A stretch of 64,000 bases of DNA from Siderastrea radians (taxonomy: Eukaryota; Cnidaria; Anthozoa; Scleractinia; Rhizangiidae), in contig OZ024895.1 in the NCBI GenBank assembly GCA_964017195.1, positions 22,589,233-22,653,232 of the forward strand. Direction: 5' to 3'. This document shows, in pieces, positions 1-11,689 of the stretch. Within the stretch, counting starts at the first letter, position 1; each line of letters starts with the position of its first letter. The notes below the pieces were generated by a model that was not told the origin of the DNA, searched no databases, and was given only the letters and a program-made list of their open reading frames with translations. Both the position numbers and the translations under genes were made by a program.

Positions 1-233
1 GTTGCCACAGTGTACAATTGGTAAAGCTTCAGTATTTACAGGTCCACAGAACTGATGACATTCCAAAGGGACATGAAAGGGAATAAATCTTAAGGCACTT
101 TACGGTTATTTCGTGCATGTTACATAAAATGTATTTCGAACATTTAGCACATGAAGGTCAATGCCTGTTCCATCGTGTGATTTTCATTTAACTTTGTTTA
201 GTCAATAAACCCTAGTCTTTAAATAACGTTGTT

Positions 234-234
<1 letters not shown>

Positions 235-284
<50 letters not shown>

Positions 285-302
285 GGTTAGTTTGTTAGCT
301 AG
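235..302. repeat. (GTTA)n microsatellite
   Basis: An uninterrupted run of the tetranucleotide GTTA gives way to a few variant units (GGTTA, TTTGTTAGC) at its right end. It lies in otherwise unremarkable non-coding sequence. From here to about 1,020 I see no gene, only single-copy-looking DNA. Confidence 0.95.
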
Positions 303-1709
303 TTTGCCTAAGAGATGTGAGTTCTAGTTCTAGTTTCTCCTGCCTTTGTGCTGTCCTCCGACTTAAACGATATCGTGTCAGGAACCCTTTCGTCTTTTCC
401 TACTTTTTAGTTCCTTTCTTGCAACTTGCGTAGTAGCTGAATTAGAGGCTTCAGGGCTGACAGTTCTGTTCAGGAAATTGTTTAAGAGACTAGAAAGGTC
501 GTAAACCGTTATCAGTGATCACAGGGTCCAGAGGAGTTACATTTGTGCGCAAGAATTATCCTTCGTACATCTTACCTTGTAAAATACATAACCTCGTCAT
601 TTGATCAATAAATTTGCCCAATGCAACCTTTGTGAATCCAATTTGAACGGCTTTCTTCTCGTTCCATACCCTGCATATTTCTCGATCTCGATCTTTGCGC
701 TCGCCTAGTACGCCATCGTCCGCCATATTAAAATTTGCTATTAACCGCAGACCATTCTTTCGCCGTCCCCTAAAGCGAAGCTTTCCGAACGAGGCACGAA
801 GTTATTTGGTGTAAGTCGATTTCAGTGATCCTAAGAGCCCACAGTAATTTGACCTGCGGTAAAAATATAGGTAACGTGAGTAACGCAAGTTCGCAGCAGA
901 TTATGTCGGTTGTCCATCGCAAAGAAAACTAAACGTTCTACTTGAACTTCGCTCCTCTGGACCCTGTGCGCCATCAAGCGATTAAAAAGAACGGCTCAAA
1001 ATTGATCAGAAATTAAACAGGACAAATTAATAGACAATAGTTTAAAGGTAAACAAGATTTATTTCGAGCTATTACATATATTTTCACCCTTCCCCACCCT
1101 CAGCCAACCTCGGTTGTCATCCCGGCAGTTTTTTGATGAAGTTCACATACAGTTTGGCTGCCTGTAGTGATTCATGCTCCTGTCGGGCTGACAACTGGGG
1201 CCGACCAGAAGCCGACAAAACGAAGCGTGTGAACAAACGCACCATTTATGTTCTGATATTGTCGGTCCAACAAATCGGGTCGATTAATTGTAGCAGGTAA
1301 ACCGGCCTTATGATAAAGGGCAAATAAATGCCTTTTTTTAAAAATTTCTCTTCCTTAGATGACCGTCAACTGGCCAAATTTCACAGCATTCTCCAAGCCA
1401 ATTAATCCTTCAATTTAGTTGATTAAGAGCTGAGGCAGTAGCTGTCTTACGATGGCAAAGGTAATGTTACATCGCAACACCTGCGATTACGTACCTTACT
1501 CTTTTTCAACAGTGATGTGTTTTCTTTAACGTCTGTTAGCGTCCACTAAGTGTTTAACTCATGATCAGACGACAGGCCAACAGTCTTACATCCATGACCT
1601 CCCATTCACATAACATCAATCTTTTAACAATTAAATGCAGGGATTAAAGAAAAGCTACGCTATTTTTTATGGATAATATTAAACAAACCTCATACCCTTA
1701 CTGTCGAAG

Positions 1710-1781
1710 TCCTCGGTAGTATAGTGCTGAGTATCCTCGCCTGTCACACGGGAGACTGGGGTTCGATTCCCCGCCGGGGAG
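1710..1781 (+). tRNA. tRNA-Asp (GTC), probably degenerate
   Basis: It folds as a 72-nt tRNA with a full seven-pair acceptor stem, anticodon GTC at 1743-1745 and an intact GGTTCGATTCC B box. Unlike the two later copies it has GC in place of the conserved GG of the D loop, and a C-A mismatch closing the anticodon loop. These changes hit the A box and the anticodon stem, so this copy may be weakly transcribed or a pseudogene. It is the first of three Asp copies in the duplicated cluster. Confidence 0.75.
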
Positions 1782-2170
1782 GCAATTTTCTTTTTTTGCA
1801 TAATGTACGTGACGGAACAAGAAAAACGTTAACTTTAAACCCTTGGACGCACAAGGGGTGGGTGGGAAATGGATGCCGCCTCCTTCCCCTCCAACGATAC
1901 GGTTTTTCTAGAATTTCTCCAAGACGATTTTTCATCTGGACCTGCCGTTTTCGGTAACGTACTGTATGCATGTTCCTAAGACGATAAGTTTTTATACTTA
2001 GGCCCGAAAACTAAGTTGGGGCTTAAATAGTTTGGTTCCAGGAAATAGTGTTAAGGGATGTAAAGACCGTTAGCAATTTTATCAGGGATTAATAAACGTC
2101 ATTGTCCTAGCGTGGCAAGTTCAATTCACATCGCATTTCGTTTTGCATAACCCGGGTATTCTTCATCGTC

Positions 2171-2243
2171 GTTTCCGTAGTGTAGTGGTTATCACGTCCG
2201 CCTTACACGCGGAAGGTCGCCAGTTCAAGTCTGGCCGGAAACT
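2171..2243 (+). tRNA. tRNA-Val (TAC)
   Basis: A 73-nt cloverleaf with acceptor GTTTCCG paired to CGGAAAC, A box TAGTGTAGTGG, anticodon TAC at 2204-2206 and a T arm with loop TTCAAGT. A T run follows within about 10 nt and would serve as a pol III terminator. The acceptor stem is perfect, so the gene looks functional. It sits about 390 bp downstream of tRNA-Asp in block A. Confidence 0.9.
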
Positions 2244-3173
2244 CTTTCTTTCTTTGTTTTGTTGTTGTTGTTGTTTTTTGGTCTAAAGTCGGTTAACACG
2301 TTATGAATTGTCGGTCCTACTTTTTGGGCCGACAGTATCGGAGAGCAAATCGTACGTGTAGTTTGACACCAGATTCACAGCCTATTCCTGAAAATGAAAC
2401 CCGAAGCGATTACTCAGTGTCGCTTTTTTTACTTGGAGGTACCATCCGCCAAGACCACCAAAAAAAAAAGCGATAAAATATCTTTTAAACAAGCCAGGAC
2501 AAGTAGGGGAACATTGAGCTCAAGGAAGGCAGGCTTTATTTCAAAATATTTCGATTCTTTTATCAGCGGTTAGTCCGTTACAAATCTTAAAGCGGCCACG
2601 CTATCATGCGATTTGTGTAAAAGAACGGTGCAAAATTGACCAGAAATTAAACAAGAAAACTTAATAGACAATAATGTAAAGGTAAACAAGATTTATTTCG
2701 AACTATTACATATACCCGGACAGTTCTTAAATGAACTTCACCGAAAGCCCGTCTGGGCTGCCTGCGGTGATTCACACTCCCATCGGGCTGACAACTCGGG
2801 CGACCAGAAGCCGACAAAACGTAGCGTGTGAACAAACGCACTATTCATGCTCTGGCCAAATTTCACAGCATTCTCCAAACCAATCAATCCTTCAATTCAG
2901 TTGGTTGAGAGCTAACGAATAAGCTGTCTTACGACGGTAAAGGTAATGTTACCGGTGATTACGTACCCTACTCTTTTCGAACGGTGTTTTCTTCAATGTC
3001 TTTTGTTATAAACGTCCATTAAGTGTTTAACTCATGATCAGACGACGGGCCAATCACATAACATCAATCTTGTACAATCAAATTCAGGGAGTAAACAAAG
3101 CTACGACTTTTTTGTTTGTTTTTTTTATATTTTATTTTTATTTTTGATGAACCTCATCTCCTAGCTGTCGAAA

Positions 3174-3245
3174 TCCTCGGTAGTATAGTGGTGAGTATCC
3201 CCGCCTGTCACGCGGGAGACCGGGGTTCGATTCCCCGCCGGGGAG
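3174..3245 (+). tRNA. tRNA-Asp (GTC)
   Basis: A 72-nt tRNA with consensus A box (TAGTATAGTGG), anticodon GTC at 3207-3209, fully paired CCCGC/GCGGG anticodon stem, standard B box and complete acceptor stem. The T run within 15 nt downstream fits a pol III terminator. This is the least altered of the three Asp copies. Confidence 0.95.
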
Positions 3246-3625
3246 GCAATTTTCTTTTTTGCGTAATGAACGTAAGAGAACAAGAAAAACCTTAACTTTA
3301 ACCCTTGGACGTACAAGGGGTGGGTGGGGAATGGATGTGCTCCTCCCCCCGACCGATAAGGTTTTTTTCGAATTTCTCCAAGACGATTTTTCATCTGCAC
3401 CTGTAGTTTTCGGTAACTGTATGCATTTCCCTTAGGCGACAAATTTTAATACTTAGGCCTGAAAACTAAGCGTTCGGGCTTAAGTATTTTGATTGTGGGA
3501 AATGGTGTTAAAGGATGGAAAGACCGTTAGCAATTTTATCAGTAATTAATAAACGTCATTGTCCTAGAGTGGCAAGCTCAATTCACATCGTAAGTCAATT
3601 GCATAATCCTCATTTCTTCGTGATA

Positions 3626-3698
3626 GTTTCCGTAGTGTAGTGGTTATCACGTCCGCCTCACACGCGGAAGGTCGCCAGTTCAAGTCTGGCCAGAAACA
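3626..3698 (+). tRNA. tRNA-Val (CAC)
   Basis: Paralogue of the tRNA-Val at 2171 and nearly identical to it, but position 34 is C, giving anticodon CAC (3659-3661) and a different Val isoacceptor. The acceptor stem has one C-A mismatch (CAGAAAC against GTTTCCG). The A and B boxes are intact and a long T run follows, so transcription is plausible. Confidence 0.9.
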
Positions 3699-4187
3699 TG
3701 TTCGTTTTTTTTTGTTCTAACTGGAGCAAAAAAAAGCCGTTTCTTTCACACTGAGCCTTAGACGTTTTATTATACTTTCTCTTCTTATAGAAACAGACAC
3801 GACTGGCCTACTTCACCAACGGCATTCCTGAAGATAGCCGTTAAGATGAATCCGGCAGCGTAACCCGATTTTCAATCTTTCAAGTTCAAATTAAAGGTTT
3901 TAACTGAGATTGGACTCACTGTCCGTTCCCCACCCTTCTCACATTTAAGGGATAAAATCAGACATTCTTGAATGAATGTAACACGTCAGGACAAGCACCG
4001 GGAACTACGTTTCCTAATCCTTTTTTTAGCGTCCCCTGCGTGTTTAGTATGATCAAGCGATATGACGACCCAGCGGCCTTACCTCGCCGCCAAATTTTAC
4101 ACTTTATATTTCACAGTCTTTCAACAATCAAATGCAGGGATAAGACATGGCCAAAGTTTGATGAACCTAGTTTTTCGAATGCCCAGA

Positions 4188-4259
4188 TCCTCGGTAGTAT
4201 AGTGGTGAGTATCCCCGCCTGTCACGCGGGAGACCGGGGTTCGATTCCCCGCCAGGGAG
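4188..4259 (+). tRNA. tRNA-Asp (GTC), third copy
   Basis: A 72-nt tRNA with anticodon GTC (4221-4223) and intact D, anticodon and T arms. The 3' acceptor strand has one substitution (CCAGGGA instead of CCGGGGA), which makes one C-A mismatch. A T run follows about 10 nt downstream. No tRNA-Val follows this copy, because the satellite array begins about 40 bp later. Confidence 0.9.
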
Positions 4260-4299
4260 GCTGAGTCGAAACTTTTTTTTCTTGAACTGCTTTTGTTCT

Positions 4300-4880
4300 T
4301 TTTGTTATGGTTAGCCTATGCCCAAAAAGTGGGTATAGGGTAACCACGCGGAACTAAAAATAGTTTTATGAAGAAAATTCCATATAATAAGCCGTGTAAT
4401 AAAGAGTTCGGTTTAGTTGTGTGTGGTTATCCCATTTGAGTTGTTCTTTCATGAACATAGTAATTCTCGGAAAGGGTTGTTAAGAGTCATGGTTGACCCA
4501 TGCTGAAATTTTGGGTATAGGTTAACCACAAGGAACTGACGATAGGTCTATGAAGAAAATTTCGTGTAATGAACTCGTGTACTAAAGAGATCAGTTTAGT
4601 TGTGTGTGTTTATCCCATTTTGGTTCATTCACGTATAGTAGTCCTCAGAATGGGTTGTAAGGTGCCATGGGGACTAAAGACAGTTTTAAGAAGATTGTTG
4701 CGTGTAATGAAGCCCTGTAATAAAAAGTTGAGGTACGTTTAGGGTAATTACACCATTACATTCTAATCATTTACAGTAATTCCCAGAAAAAAACAATTTA
4801 AAGTGTCATGGTTAAGCTACGCCCAAAATCTGGGTATAGGTTAACCACAAGGAAGTGAATAAATTTTTATGAAGAGTATA
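4300..4880 (-). repeat. ~180-bp satellite, inverted-orientation units
   Basis: Three to four diverged monomers are reverse complements of the satellite at 5690-8040. Examples are TAGTTGTGTGTGGTTATCCC here against GGGATAACCACACACAACTA there. Each unit also contains a short inverted repeat around CCCAAAA..TGGGTATAGG. The two oppositely oriented arrays are separated by about 0.8 kb. Confidence 0.8.
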
Positions 4881-5689
4881 TTTTGTATAATGTGACGAGG
4901 GGGCAATACGATGTCTTGTTCCTAGCGCACGAAACACAGTTTTCTATTTCCCGAATCAAAAGCAAAAATTTACGATTTATCGATTCTCGAAAATATAAAT
5001 ACAAAAAATTTTGGCTAGTGTGCTAAGAGCAGGGAACATCAATTAACCCTTTAAGCCCTAAAATGACGAAAACAGATTTTCTCTTTACGTCATCTCTACT
5101 TGTTGAAACATTTAAGTAATGGAAATAAAGAAAATTAGCACAGAGGATGAGACGTCTTGATGTTTTGACAATTCTCTTTACCAAACTATCATTAAACTGA
5201 ACAGCAAAGAAAAAATAACGAGCGAGTTGGTTTTCCCGATATTTCGGACAATCAAGCCGTCCTTCTTTGGGGGATTTAATGAAAATACAGATAGTCATTA
5301 CAATATGTAGTAAAACGGGTACAGTAGACGTGATACAATTGTTTGGAATTTAACGTTAAACAAGCCAACGGGGACGAAATAAAATAACCATGAATAAACA
5401 AAGAGGAGTGTAAAAAAAGAGGATTAATAGTCATCTTCTCTGTTTATTCCATGTGGTTGCGTAGTTTTGGCCTTATCTATTTAAAATGATTCTCAAGCTC
5501 AACGTATGGATTCTCTTTTAGAATTAATGAATTCGAGTGGAATAAGTTCGATGTCCATGAGTTTGTGTCCCTTCTGATTAAAGTGCTGCGGTGCTGCATC
5601 GGTTGTCTTGTTTTGTATGGCTCTACGATGCTTTCCAAATCTGTCACGTAGTCATTTTTTCTTTGCTGTTTTTTCATTATAGTTTATGG
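4881..5689. other. Spacer between inverted satellite arrays
   Basis: AT-rich, with no convincing gene. It contains TTAACCCTTTAAGCCC near 5043, which resembles the end of a TTAA-targeting transposon, but no matching second end was found nearby. Confidence 0.4.
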
Positions 5690-6687
5690 ATAGACTCAGA
5701 TGGGATAACCACACACCACTAAAGCGAACTCTTTATTTAAAGGGCTTATATCATTACGCGGGTTTCACTTCATAACACTGTCTTTAGTCCCTCGTGGCTA
5801 ATATAACGTAAACCGGCCAAATTTGGGGCATAGGTGTTTAACCATGGCACTTTACACATGAACCCCTTCTAAGAATTATTTTGAACACGAAGATTGTAAT
5901 GGTGCTAATACACTAAACTTAACTAAACTCTTTAATACACGGGCTCTTTGCACGGAGTTTTCTTGATAAAAGATATCCTGCAAAACTGTTTTCAGTTCCT
6001 CGTGGTTAACCTACACCCAAATTTTGCGCGTAGGTTAACCACCGGCCCATTCCGAGAACTATTTTGCTCGTGAAAGAACTCAGATGCTTAAACCATCACA
6101 AATCTAAACTGATCTGTTTATTACTCTGGCTCATTACACGGAATTTTCTTTATAACACTGTCTTTAGTTAACCGTGGTTACTCTATACCCAAATTTTGGG
6201 CATACGTTAACCATGGCACTAAACAGTAACCCTCCCAGATAGTTAGTCTGTACACGATTAGACTCAAATAGGCTAACCACACACAACTAAGCCGAACTCT
6301 TTAATACACGGGCTCATTACATGACATTGTCTTCATAAAACTGTCTTAAGTTAACCGTGGTTACTCTATACCCAAATTATGGGCATAGGTTAACCATGGC
6401 ACTATACAGCCCTCTCAGATAATTATTCTGTACATGATTAGACTCAAACGCGGGATAACCACACACAACTAAACTGAGCTCTTTATTACACGGGCTCCAG
6501 TTACATGACATTTTCTTCATAAAACTGTCTTAAGTTAACCGTGGTTACTCTATACCCAAATTATGGGCATAGGTTAACCATGGCACTATACAGCCCTCTC
6601 AGATAATTATTCTGTACATGATTAGACTCAAATGGGATAACCACACACAACTAAACTGAACTCTTTATTACACGGGCTCATTACCTG
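5690..6687 (+). repeat. ~180-bp satellite array, direct units (left part)
   Basis: Head-to-tail monomers. Landmark AACCATGGCAC recurs at about 6210, 6392 and 6575, giving a period of 182-183 bp. Each unit has the order GTTAACCGTGGTTAC, a CCCAAATT..GGGCATA inverted repeat, GATTAGACTCAAATGGGATA, ACACACAACTAAAC and CTCTTTATTACACGGGCT. Two neighbouring monomers (about 6360-6660) are almost identical, which suggests recent homogenisation. The array resumes after the foldback insertion. Confidence 0.9.
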
Positions 6688-7320
6688 CACGCCGGGCCAG
6701 CATGAGGCCTGAAGCGGCACTCTAGGAATAACTTTTGTGTTTTTAATCCAGTGGAGCTCAAACTTTGCAACGTAACAGACTTCTCAATTGCAAACAATCG
6801 TATGATTTTTGTTTTTCGATTTTAACGGTTTTTGGCGGAAAATGACGTCATACAAATGACGTCAAAATTTTATTTTCACCTGATGACTGACTTATTGCGC
6901 GAATTCAAAAGGATATGATGAGACGAATTCAAATATGAAAAAGTAATTGAAAAAGCTTTATCGGTTCAAAGATACGACAATCTGAATTTTGAATTTCCCG
7001 CCATTTTGTTACTATATTTAGAACTTTGGCAAATTTCAAAATGCAATATCTTTTGAACCGATAAAGCTTTTTCAATTATTTTTTCACATTTGAATTTGTC
7101 TCAACATATTCTTTTTAAATCGTGTACTAGTTTAGTCATACGGTAAAAATAAATTTTGACGTCATTTTCCCGCCAAAAGCCGTTAAAATCGAAAAACAAA
7201 AATCATGCCATTGTTTGCAATTGAAAAGTCTGTTATGTTGCAAAGTTTGAGCTTCACTGGGTTAAAAACACAAAAGTTATTCCTAGAGTGCCGCTTCAGG
7301 CCTCTTGCTGGCCCGGCGTG
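6688..7320. mobile_element. Foldback element inserted in satellite
   Basis: A 633-bp near-palindrome whose outer ends are CACGCCGGGCCAGCA and its reverse complement. The inverted arms are about 310 bp each and include AAAAACACAAAAGTTATTCC, GACGTCAT sites and GCCGTTAAAATCGAAAAAC. It interrupts a satellite monomer between CTCATTAC and ATGACATTT, sequences that are joined in uninterrupted monomers. No transposase ORF and no clear target-site duplication are visible, so it is a non-autonomous foldback or MITE-like element of unknown superfamily. Confidence 0.85.
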
Positions 7321-8040
7321 ATGACATTTCCTTCCCAAAACTGTCTTAAGTTAACCGTGGTTACCCTATACCCATATTTTGGGCATAGGTTAACCATGGC
7401 ACTAAATAACCCTCTCAGATAGTTTTTCTGTACACGATTAGACTCAAATGGGATAACCACACACAACTAAACCGAACTCTTTATTACACGGCTTATCTTA
7501 TTAGATGGAATGTTCTTCATAAAACTGTTTTTAGTTCCGCGTGGTTACTCTATACCCAAATTTGGGCATAGGTTAACCATGGCACTAAATAACCCTCTCA
7601 GTTATTCTGTACACGATTAGACTCAAATGGGATAACCACACACAACTAAACCGAACTCTTTATTACACGGCTTATTATATGGAATTTTCTTCGTAAAACT
7701 GTTTTTAGTTCCGCGTGGTTACCCTATAGCCAAAGTTTGGGCATAGGCTAACCATGACACTAAATTACCCTCTCCAATAGTTATTCTGTACACGATTAGA
7801 CTCAAATAGGATAACCACACACAACTAAACTGAACTCTTTATTACACAGAATATTATATGGAATTTTCTTCATAAAACTGTTTTTAGTTCCGCGTGGTTA
7901 CTCTACACCCAAATTTAGGGAATAGGCTAACCATGGCACTAAATAACCCTCTCAGATGGTTATTCTGTAGTCGATTAGACTCAACTGGGATAACCACACA
8001 CAACTAAACCGAACTCTATATTACACGGCTTACCATATGA
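7321..8040 (+). repeat. ~180-bp satellite array, direct units (right part)
   Basis: Continuation of the array at 5690-6687, with landmark spacing of 175-185 bp (about 7392, 7577, 7752, 7929). An isolated degenerate piece of the same monomer lies at about 11,100-11,195. Confidence 0.9.
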
Positions 8041-8069
8041 CGGGCTTTGAGCCTCCCAAAACCTATTAT

Positions 8070-8114
8070 GCAAATTAGCTGAGGGCACATTGAATGTGCC
8101 CTCAGCTAATTTGC
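8070..8114. repeat. 45-nt perfect palindrome
   Basis: Two 22-nt perfectly complementary arms (from GCAAATTAGCTGAGGG to CCCTCAGCTAATTTGC) flank a single central G. It sits just after the satellite and before the minisatellite. It could extrude a cruciform or be a very short MITE; no TSD is evident. Confidence 0.9.
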
Positions 8115-8539
8115 TTATGCCATGGTTTGACACCTTGTGGCTTGATGAAGATGGGATGAGGTGTTATTTTAATTAGTTGTGTGCTGTAAAAGATGATGCT
8201 GAGTCATGTTTATTACAATTCATTGCGGATAAAAATAATTTGGCTTCTTGGTCACTTTGTTTAGTAGCCTGCGTAGCTGGCGGTATTTTTCCTCGCGAAG
8301 GCAAAAACGAGCGCGAACAATATCGCAACCTACGTTTACTAATTTAATAGGCTAAGCTGGTAATAATGATTACGACAGAGCCATGTTGTCCAAAACCATT
8401 TACTTTAGTTTTTCAGGGTATTATTTGCCTTTCTCCAGCACCAAACACTTGTCTACAAGCTAAGGCTTAGGCGAGATGACACGATGCATCGCGTATTTAA
8501 GCCAGTTATTTTCGCTCGATCGCTTATGATTGCTGCAAG

Positions 8540-9345
8540 GACAGAATAAGCCAAAGCTCGATTTTATACATCCCGCTTCCAGGTATCTGCTACCCAGGGA
8601 AGACAGAATGAGCTAAAGCGCGATGTTACTAGTTATACATTCTGCTTCCAGGTATCTACTGCCCAAGGAAGACAGAATAAGCTAAAGCGCAATGTTAGAC
8701 ATTCCGCTTCCAGGTATCTGCTACCCAGGGAAGACAGAATAAAGCTAAAGCGCGATGTTAGACATTCCGCTTCCAGGTATCTGCTACCCAAGGAAGACAG
8801 AATAAGCTAAAAAGCGACGTTATAATTAGACATTCCGCTTCCAGGTATCTGCTACCCAGGGAAGACAGAATGAGCTAAAGCGCGATGTTACTAGTTAGGC
8901 ATTCCGCTTCCAGGTATCTGCTACCCAAGGAAGACAGAATAAGCTAAAGCTCAATGTTAGACATTCCGCTTCCAGGTATCTGCTACCCAGTGAAGACAGA
9001 ATAAGCCAAAGCATGATGTTACTGATACATTCCGCTTCTAGGTATCTGCTACCCAAGGAAGACAGAATAAGCTAAAGCGCGATGTTAGACATTCCACTTC
9101 CAGGTATTTGCTACCCAGGGAAGGCAGAATAAAGCTAAAGCGCGATGTTGGGCATTCCTCTTCCAGGTATATGCTACCGAAGGAAGACAGAATAAGATTA
9201 AGCGCGATGTTAAACTTAACGCTTCCAGGTACATTCTACCCAAGGAAAACAGAATAAGCTCAAGCGCAATGATAGCGATCAAGTTTCCAGGTACAGCATA
9301 TTATCTAAGGAAAGCAGAATAAAGAGCGCGATGCTAATATTTCGG
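8540..9345 (+). repeat. ~62-bp minisatellite, about 13 units
   Basis: The units contain GACAGAATAAGCTAAAGCGC, GATGTTAGACATTCCGC and TTCCAGGTATCTGCTACCC. The basic period is about 62 bp, with longer units caused by short inserts such as ACTAGTTA. The right-hand units decay progressively. No coding potential is credible. Confidence 0.9.
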
Positions 9346-10232
9346 CTCAAGGTACGTACAAAATCGTAATTGTGATTGCTACTTACCAAAGGCCTCTTGT
9401 CTCTTTTTGTCTCGATTCCATAGCATCGTAGATCGGTCACATCGTTAAGACCATAGGCAGCCCAAACGCGTTGTATGTGGAGTTCATTTAAAAATAGAAA
9501 AGGGTGAAAATATATGTTATAGCACGAAATAAATCTTTACTTCACGAAATAAATCGTGTTTACTTCTGCTTATAACATAGAGGGCAAAATTACTGAATGC
9601 TGATTGGTTGAGACAGAGGGCATTTTTTCTTAATTTTCTCTCGGACGAGGGCAAAATTACTAATTCGTGATTGGCCAAGCGCCAAAATTACTCGCATTTG
9701 ATTGGCTGAGCGCGAGAGCGCGCCATTTGCATTTTGTTGGCGTCTTGAAATGAAAAACGCATTTTGAGTTGTTCAAGACAAGGATCGCTTCAAAGTTTGA
9801 CTTTTAACCGAGAAAGTTGGTAAAAATTGTATGGAAATCGGGTGTTTGCTTCAAGAGGAATTCGAAAAGGTGAACCTATATGTGTTACGGGAAACAGCAA
9901 ATTGTTATTTGTTTTAAAACTACTGAAAACTTACAGCGACGTGGTCGATAGTTTTTCCAGCGAGAGGAAGCTTCGCAACTCAGGTGAATAAAATTTACTT
10001 AGTTAATTGAGTTATAAGTGTGTTTTGTCAATGGACTAGAATTGTATTTATCTCTTAAGATGTACATAATGGTCAGTCTTTCTTGTTCTGTGCGCTGAGC
10101 AGCAGTTAAAATGCTTGTTTGGTGAATTGTTTACAAGCGGGTACTTTTATAATTACTCTGATGGCCGGCTGATTGTGTTTCAACGTGCATGGAAAGTTTT
10201 CCGAAAATTTAGCCCTCTGTGTTATAAACAAG

Positions 10233-10313
10233 TAATCGCATTGAGTCCTCGTAGAATTAAGGATAAATTTCACTTGTATTTTCAAAGTTTTCACAATTAC
10301 CCTCGTCGCTGCG

Positions 10314-10349
<36 letters not shown>

Positions 10350-10391
10350 TGTGAAAATTTATCCTTAATTCTACTCGGCCTCATGCGATTA
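10233..10391. repeat. 159-bp inverted repeat
   Basis: Arms beginning TAATCGCA and ending TGCGATTA share TAGAATTAAGGATAAATTT and GTATTTTCAAAGTTTTCACA with their complements. The small loop is around CTCGTCGCTGCGCG. It is a MITE-like foldback lying inside the structure at 9455-10872. Confidence 0.85.
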
Positions 10392-10399
10392 CCTATACT

Positions 10400-10755
10400 T
10401 ATTGTGTCCTGTTTAATTAATTTCGGTTAATCTTGCACCGCTCTCTTAAATTACGCAATCGCTTGTTAGCGTCGCCGCTTATATAAGCCGTTAAGCCTAA
10501 GGTTTAGTGGAAGCTACCTCCGATTGAAAAAAGCCACAAACTGACATTTAAACCAGCCAGGACGAACAGAGGAGCATTGAGCTGAAGGTAGACAGGCTTT
10601 ATTTCAAGATATCTCGATTCTTTTATCACCGGCTAGTCTGTAATAAATCTTTGCAAACCTTAGGCTTAACGGCTTATATAAGCAGCGACGCTAACAAGTG
10701 ATTGCGTAAGAGTGCAGTGCAAGATTAACCGAAATTAATTAAACAGGACACAATA
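10400..10755. repeat. Inverted repeat pair, ~105-bp arms
   Basis: The left arm (10,400-10,505) contains CTTATATAAGCCGTTAAGCC and ends AAGGTTT. The right arm (about 10,650-10,755) is its complement, starting AAACCTTAGGCTTAACGG. The central spacer contains GACAGGCTTTATTTCAAGA, which is also found near 2530. Confidence 0.8.
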
Positions 10756-10872
10756 AGCAGAAGTAAACAAGATTTATTTCGTGAAGTAAAGATTTATTTC
10801 GTGCTATTACATATATTTTCACCCTTTTCTATTTTTAAATGAACTCCACATACAACGCCGGTCTGGGCTGCC

Positions 10873-11689
10873 TGTGTTAAGACGCGCGCGATTTTCAAAA
10901 CCTCATATTTCCCGCCAGCATTGTGTTACACGCAAAGCACAAATGAAATATCATGTTTTAAAGAGAACCCGTGGTATTACCCAAGATGTCGCTACAATAT
11001 TTAGGTTGAAAACCTTCTATACTTGAAATACAGTAAGTAAAATATCAAAAGGAAAACTCAATAAAGCTGGAGAATGTTAATAAATGACAACCGTTTCTGG
11101 GAATATTTATTCCGTAGACGAATAGACTCTAATAGTGTTACTGGTAATACACTAAACTTCTAAACTGGACTCTTTAATACACGGATCTTTAGATCGTTGA
11201 GGTTCCATCCTGAGTTCTTGAATTGTCTGAATTCGAACAGTGTCTTCAGTGCTCCACAGCAAGATCAGTGTCATCGCCACGTCCTTTATCGTCGGCGTCA
11301 ACAGCATATATAGTGTACGTGATCGCCGTTTCCTCATCTTTGACTTGTCTTTTACCCTCGACTGGGAAAATTGTACAATTTTCTTCCATTGTAGTAAACG
11401 GATCGAATCACGAAATCGACTACCGTCGGCCATCTTGAATCATCATCCGCTGAGATGTTGCCTAGCAGCTCTGCACATGCGTACTCCATGGCTACTTTGC
11501 GTGTTTATATGCCCAAAATTTTGACCCGTATAATACCTCAACATAAACTATACTTTTGGAGGGTTTTAACGTCACTTCAGCTCCTCTAACTTGTCTGTAC
11601 ATTTGACGGGTAAAATTACCTGGACTTAACTCTTACGAGACCCTGGAGCCGCAATCTGAGAAGCGACAAATCTTACAATGCCCATTGCA
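10873..11689. other. Non-coding, one stray satellite fragment
   Basis: No supported gene. A degenerate monomer of the ~180-bp satellite (GACTCTTTAATACACGG) lies near 11,100-11,195. Short ORFs here lack recognisable domains. Confidence 0.5.

Larger units (their letters stand above)
1020..2243. repeat. Segmental duplication block A (tRNA-Asp + tRNA-Val)
   Basis: This block and 2640-3698 are diverged tandem copies of one unit. Shared landmarks occur in the same order: the AACAAGATTTATTTCGA segment, a stretch with TCACAGCATTCTCCAA, a CTCATGATCAGACGAC segment, a tRNA-Asp gene, a CCCTTGGACG segment, and a tRNA-Val gene. A partial third copy (about 3900-4259) keeps only the CTCATGATCA-like part and tRNA-Asp. 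The segment near the left end also resembles the terminal sequence of the TIR structure at 9455-10872, so a mobile-element end may be part of the unit. Confidence 0.8.
2640..3698. repeat. Segmental duplication block B (tRNA-Asp + tRNA-Val)
   Basis: Second copy of the unit described for 1020-2243, about 1.06 kb, with the same order of landmarks. Differences are mainly short indels and substitutions. This copy carries the best-preserved tRNA-Asp, while its tRNA-Val has a changed anticodon. Confidence 0.8.
9455..10872. mobile_element. 1.4-kb TIR structure with nested palindromes
   Basis: The terminal arms of about 115 bp are inverted copies. The left arm has GTTGTATGTGGAGTTCATTT, then AAAAGGGTGAAAATATATG and ACGAAATAAATC; the right arm (about 10,750-10,872) is its reverse complement. 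Two further inverted pairs lie inside (10,233-10,391 and 10,400-10,755). No transposase was recognised. The terminal motif AACAAGATTTATTTCG also occurs in both tRNA duplication blocks, so this is a dispersed family. Confidence 0.65.

Noticed and set aside
5043..5060. TTAACCCTTTAAGCCC as a piggyBac terminus
   Set aside because: No inverted partner end or transposase was found within the satellite spacer.
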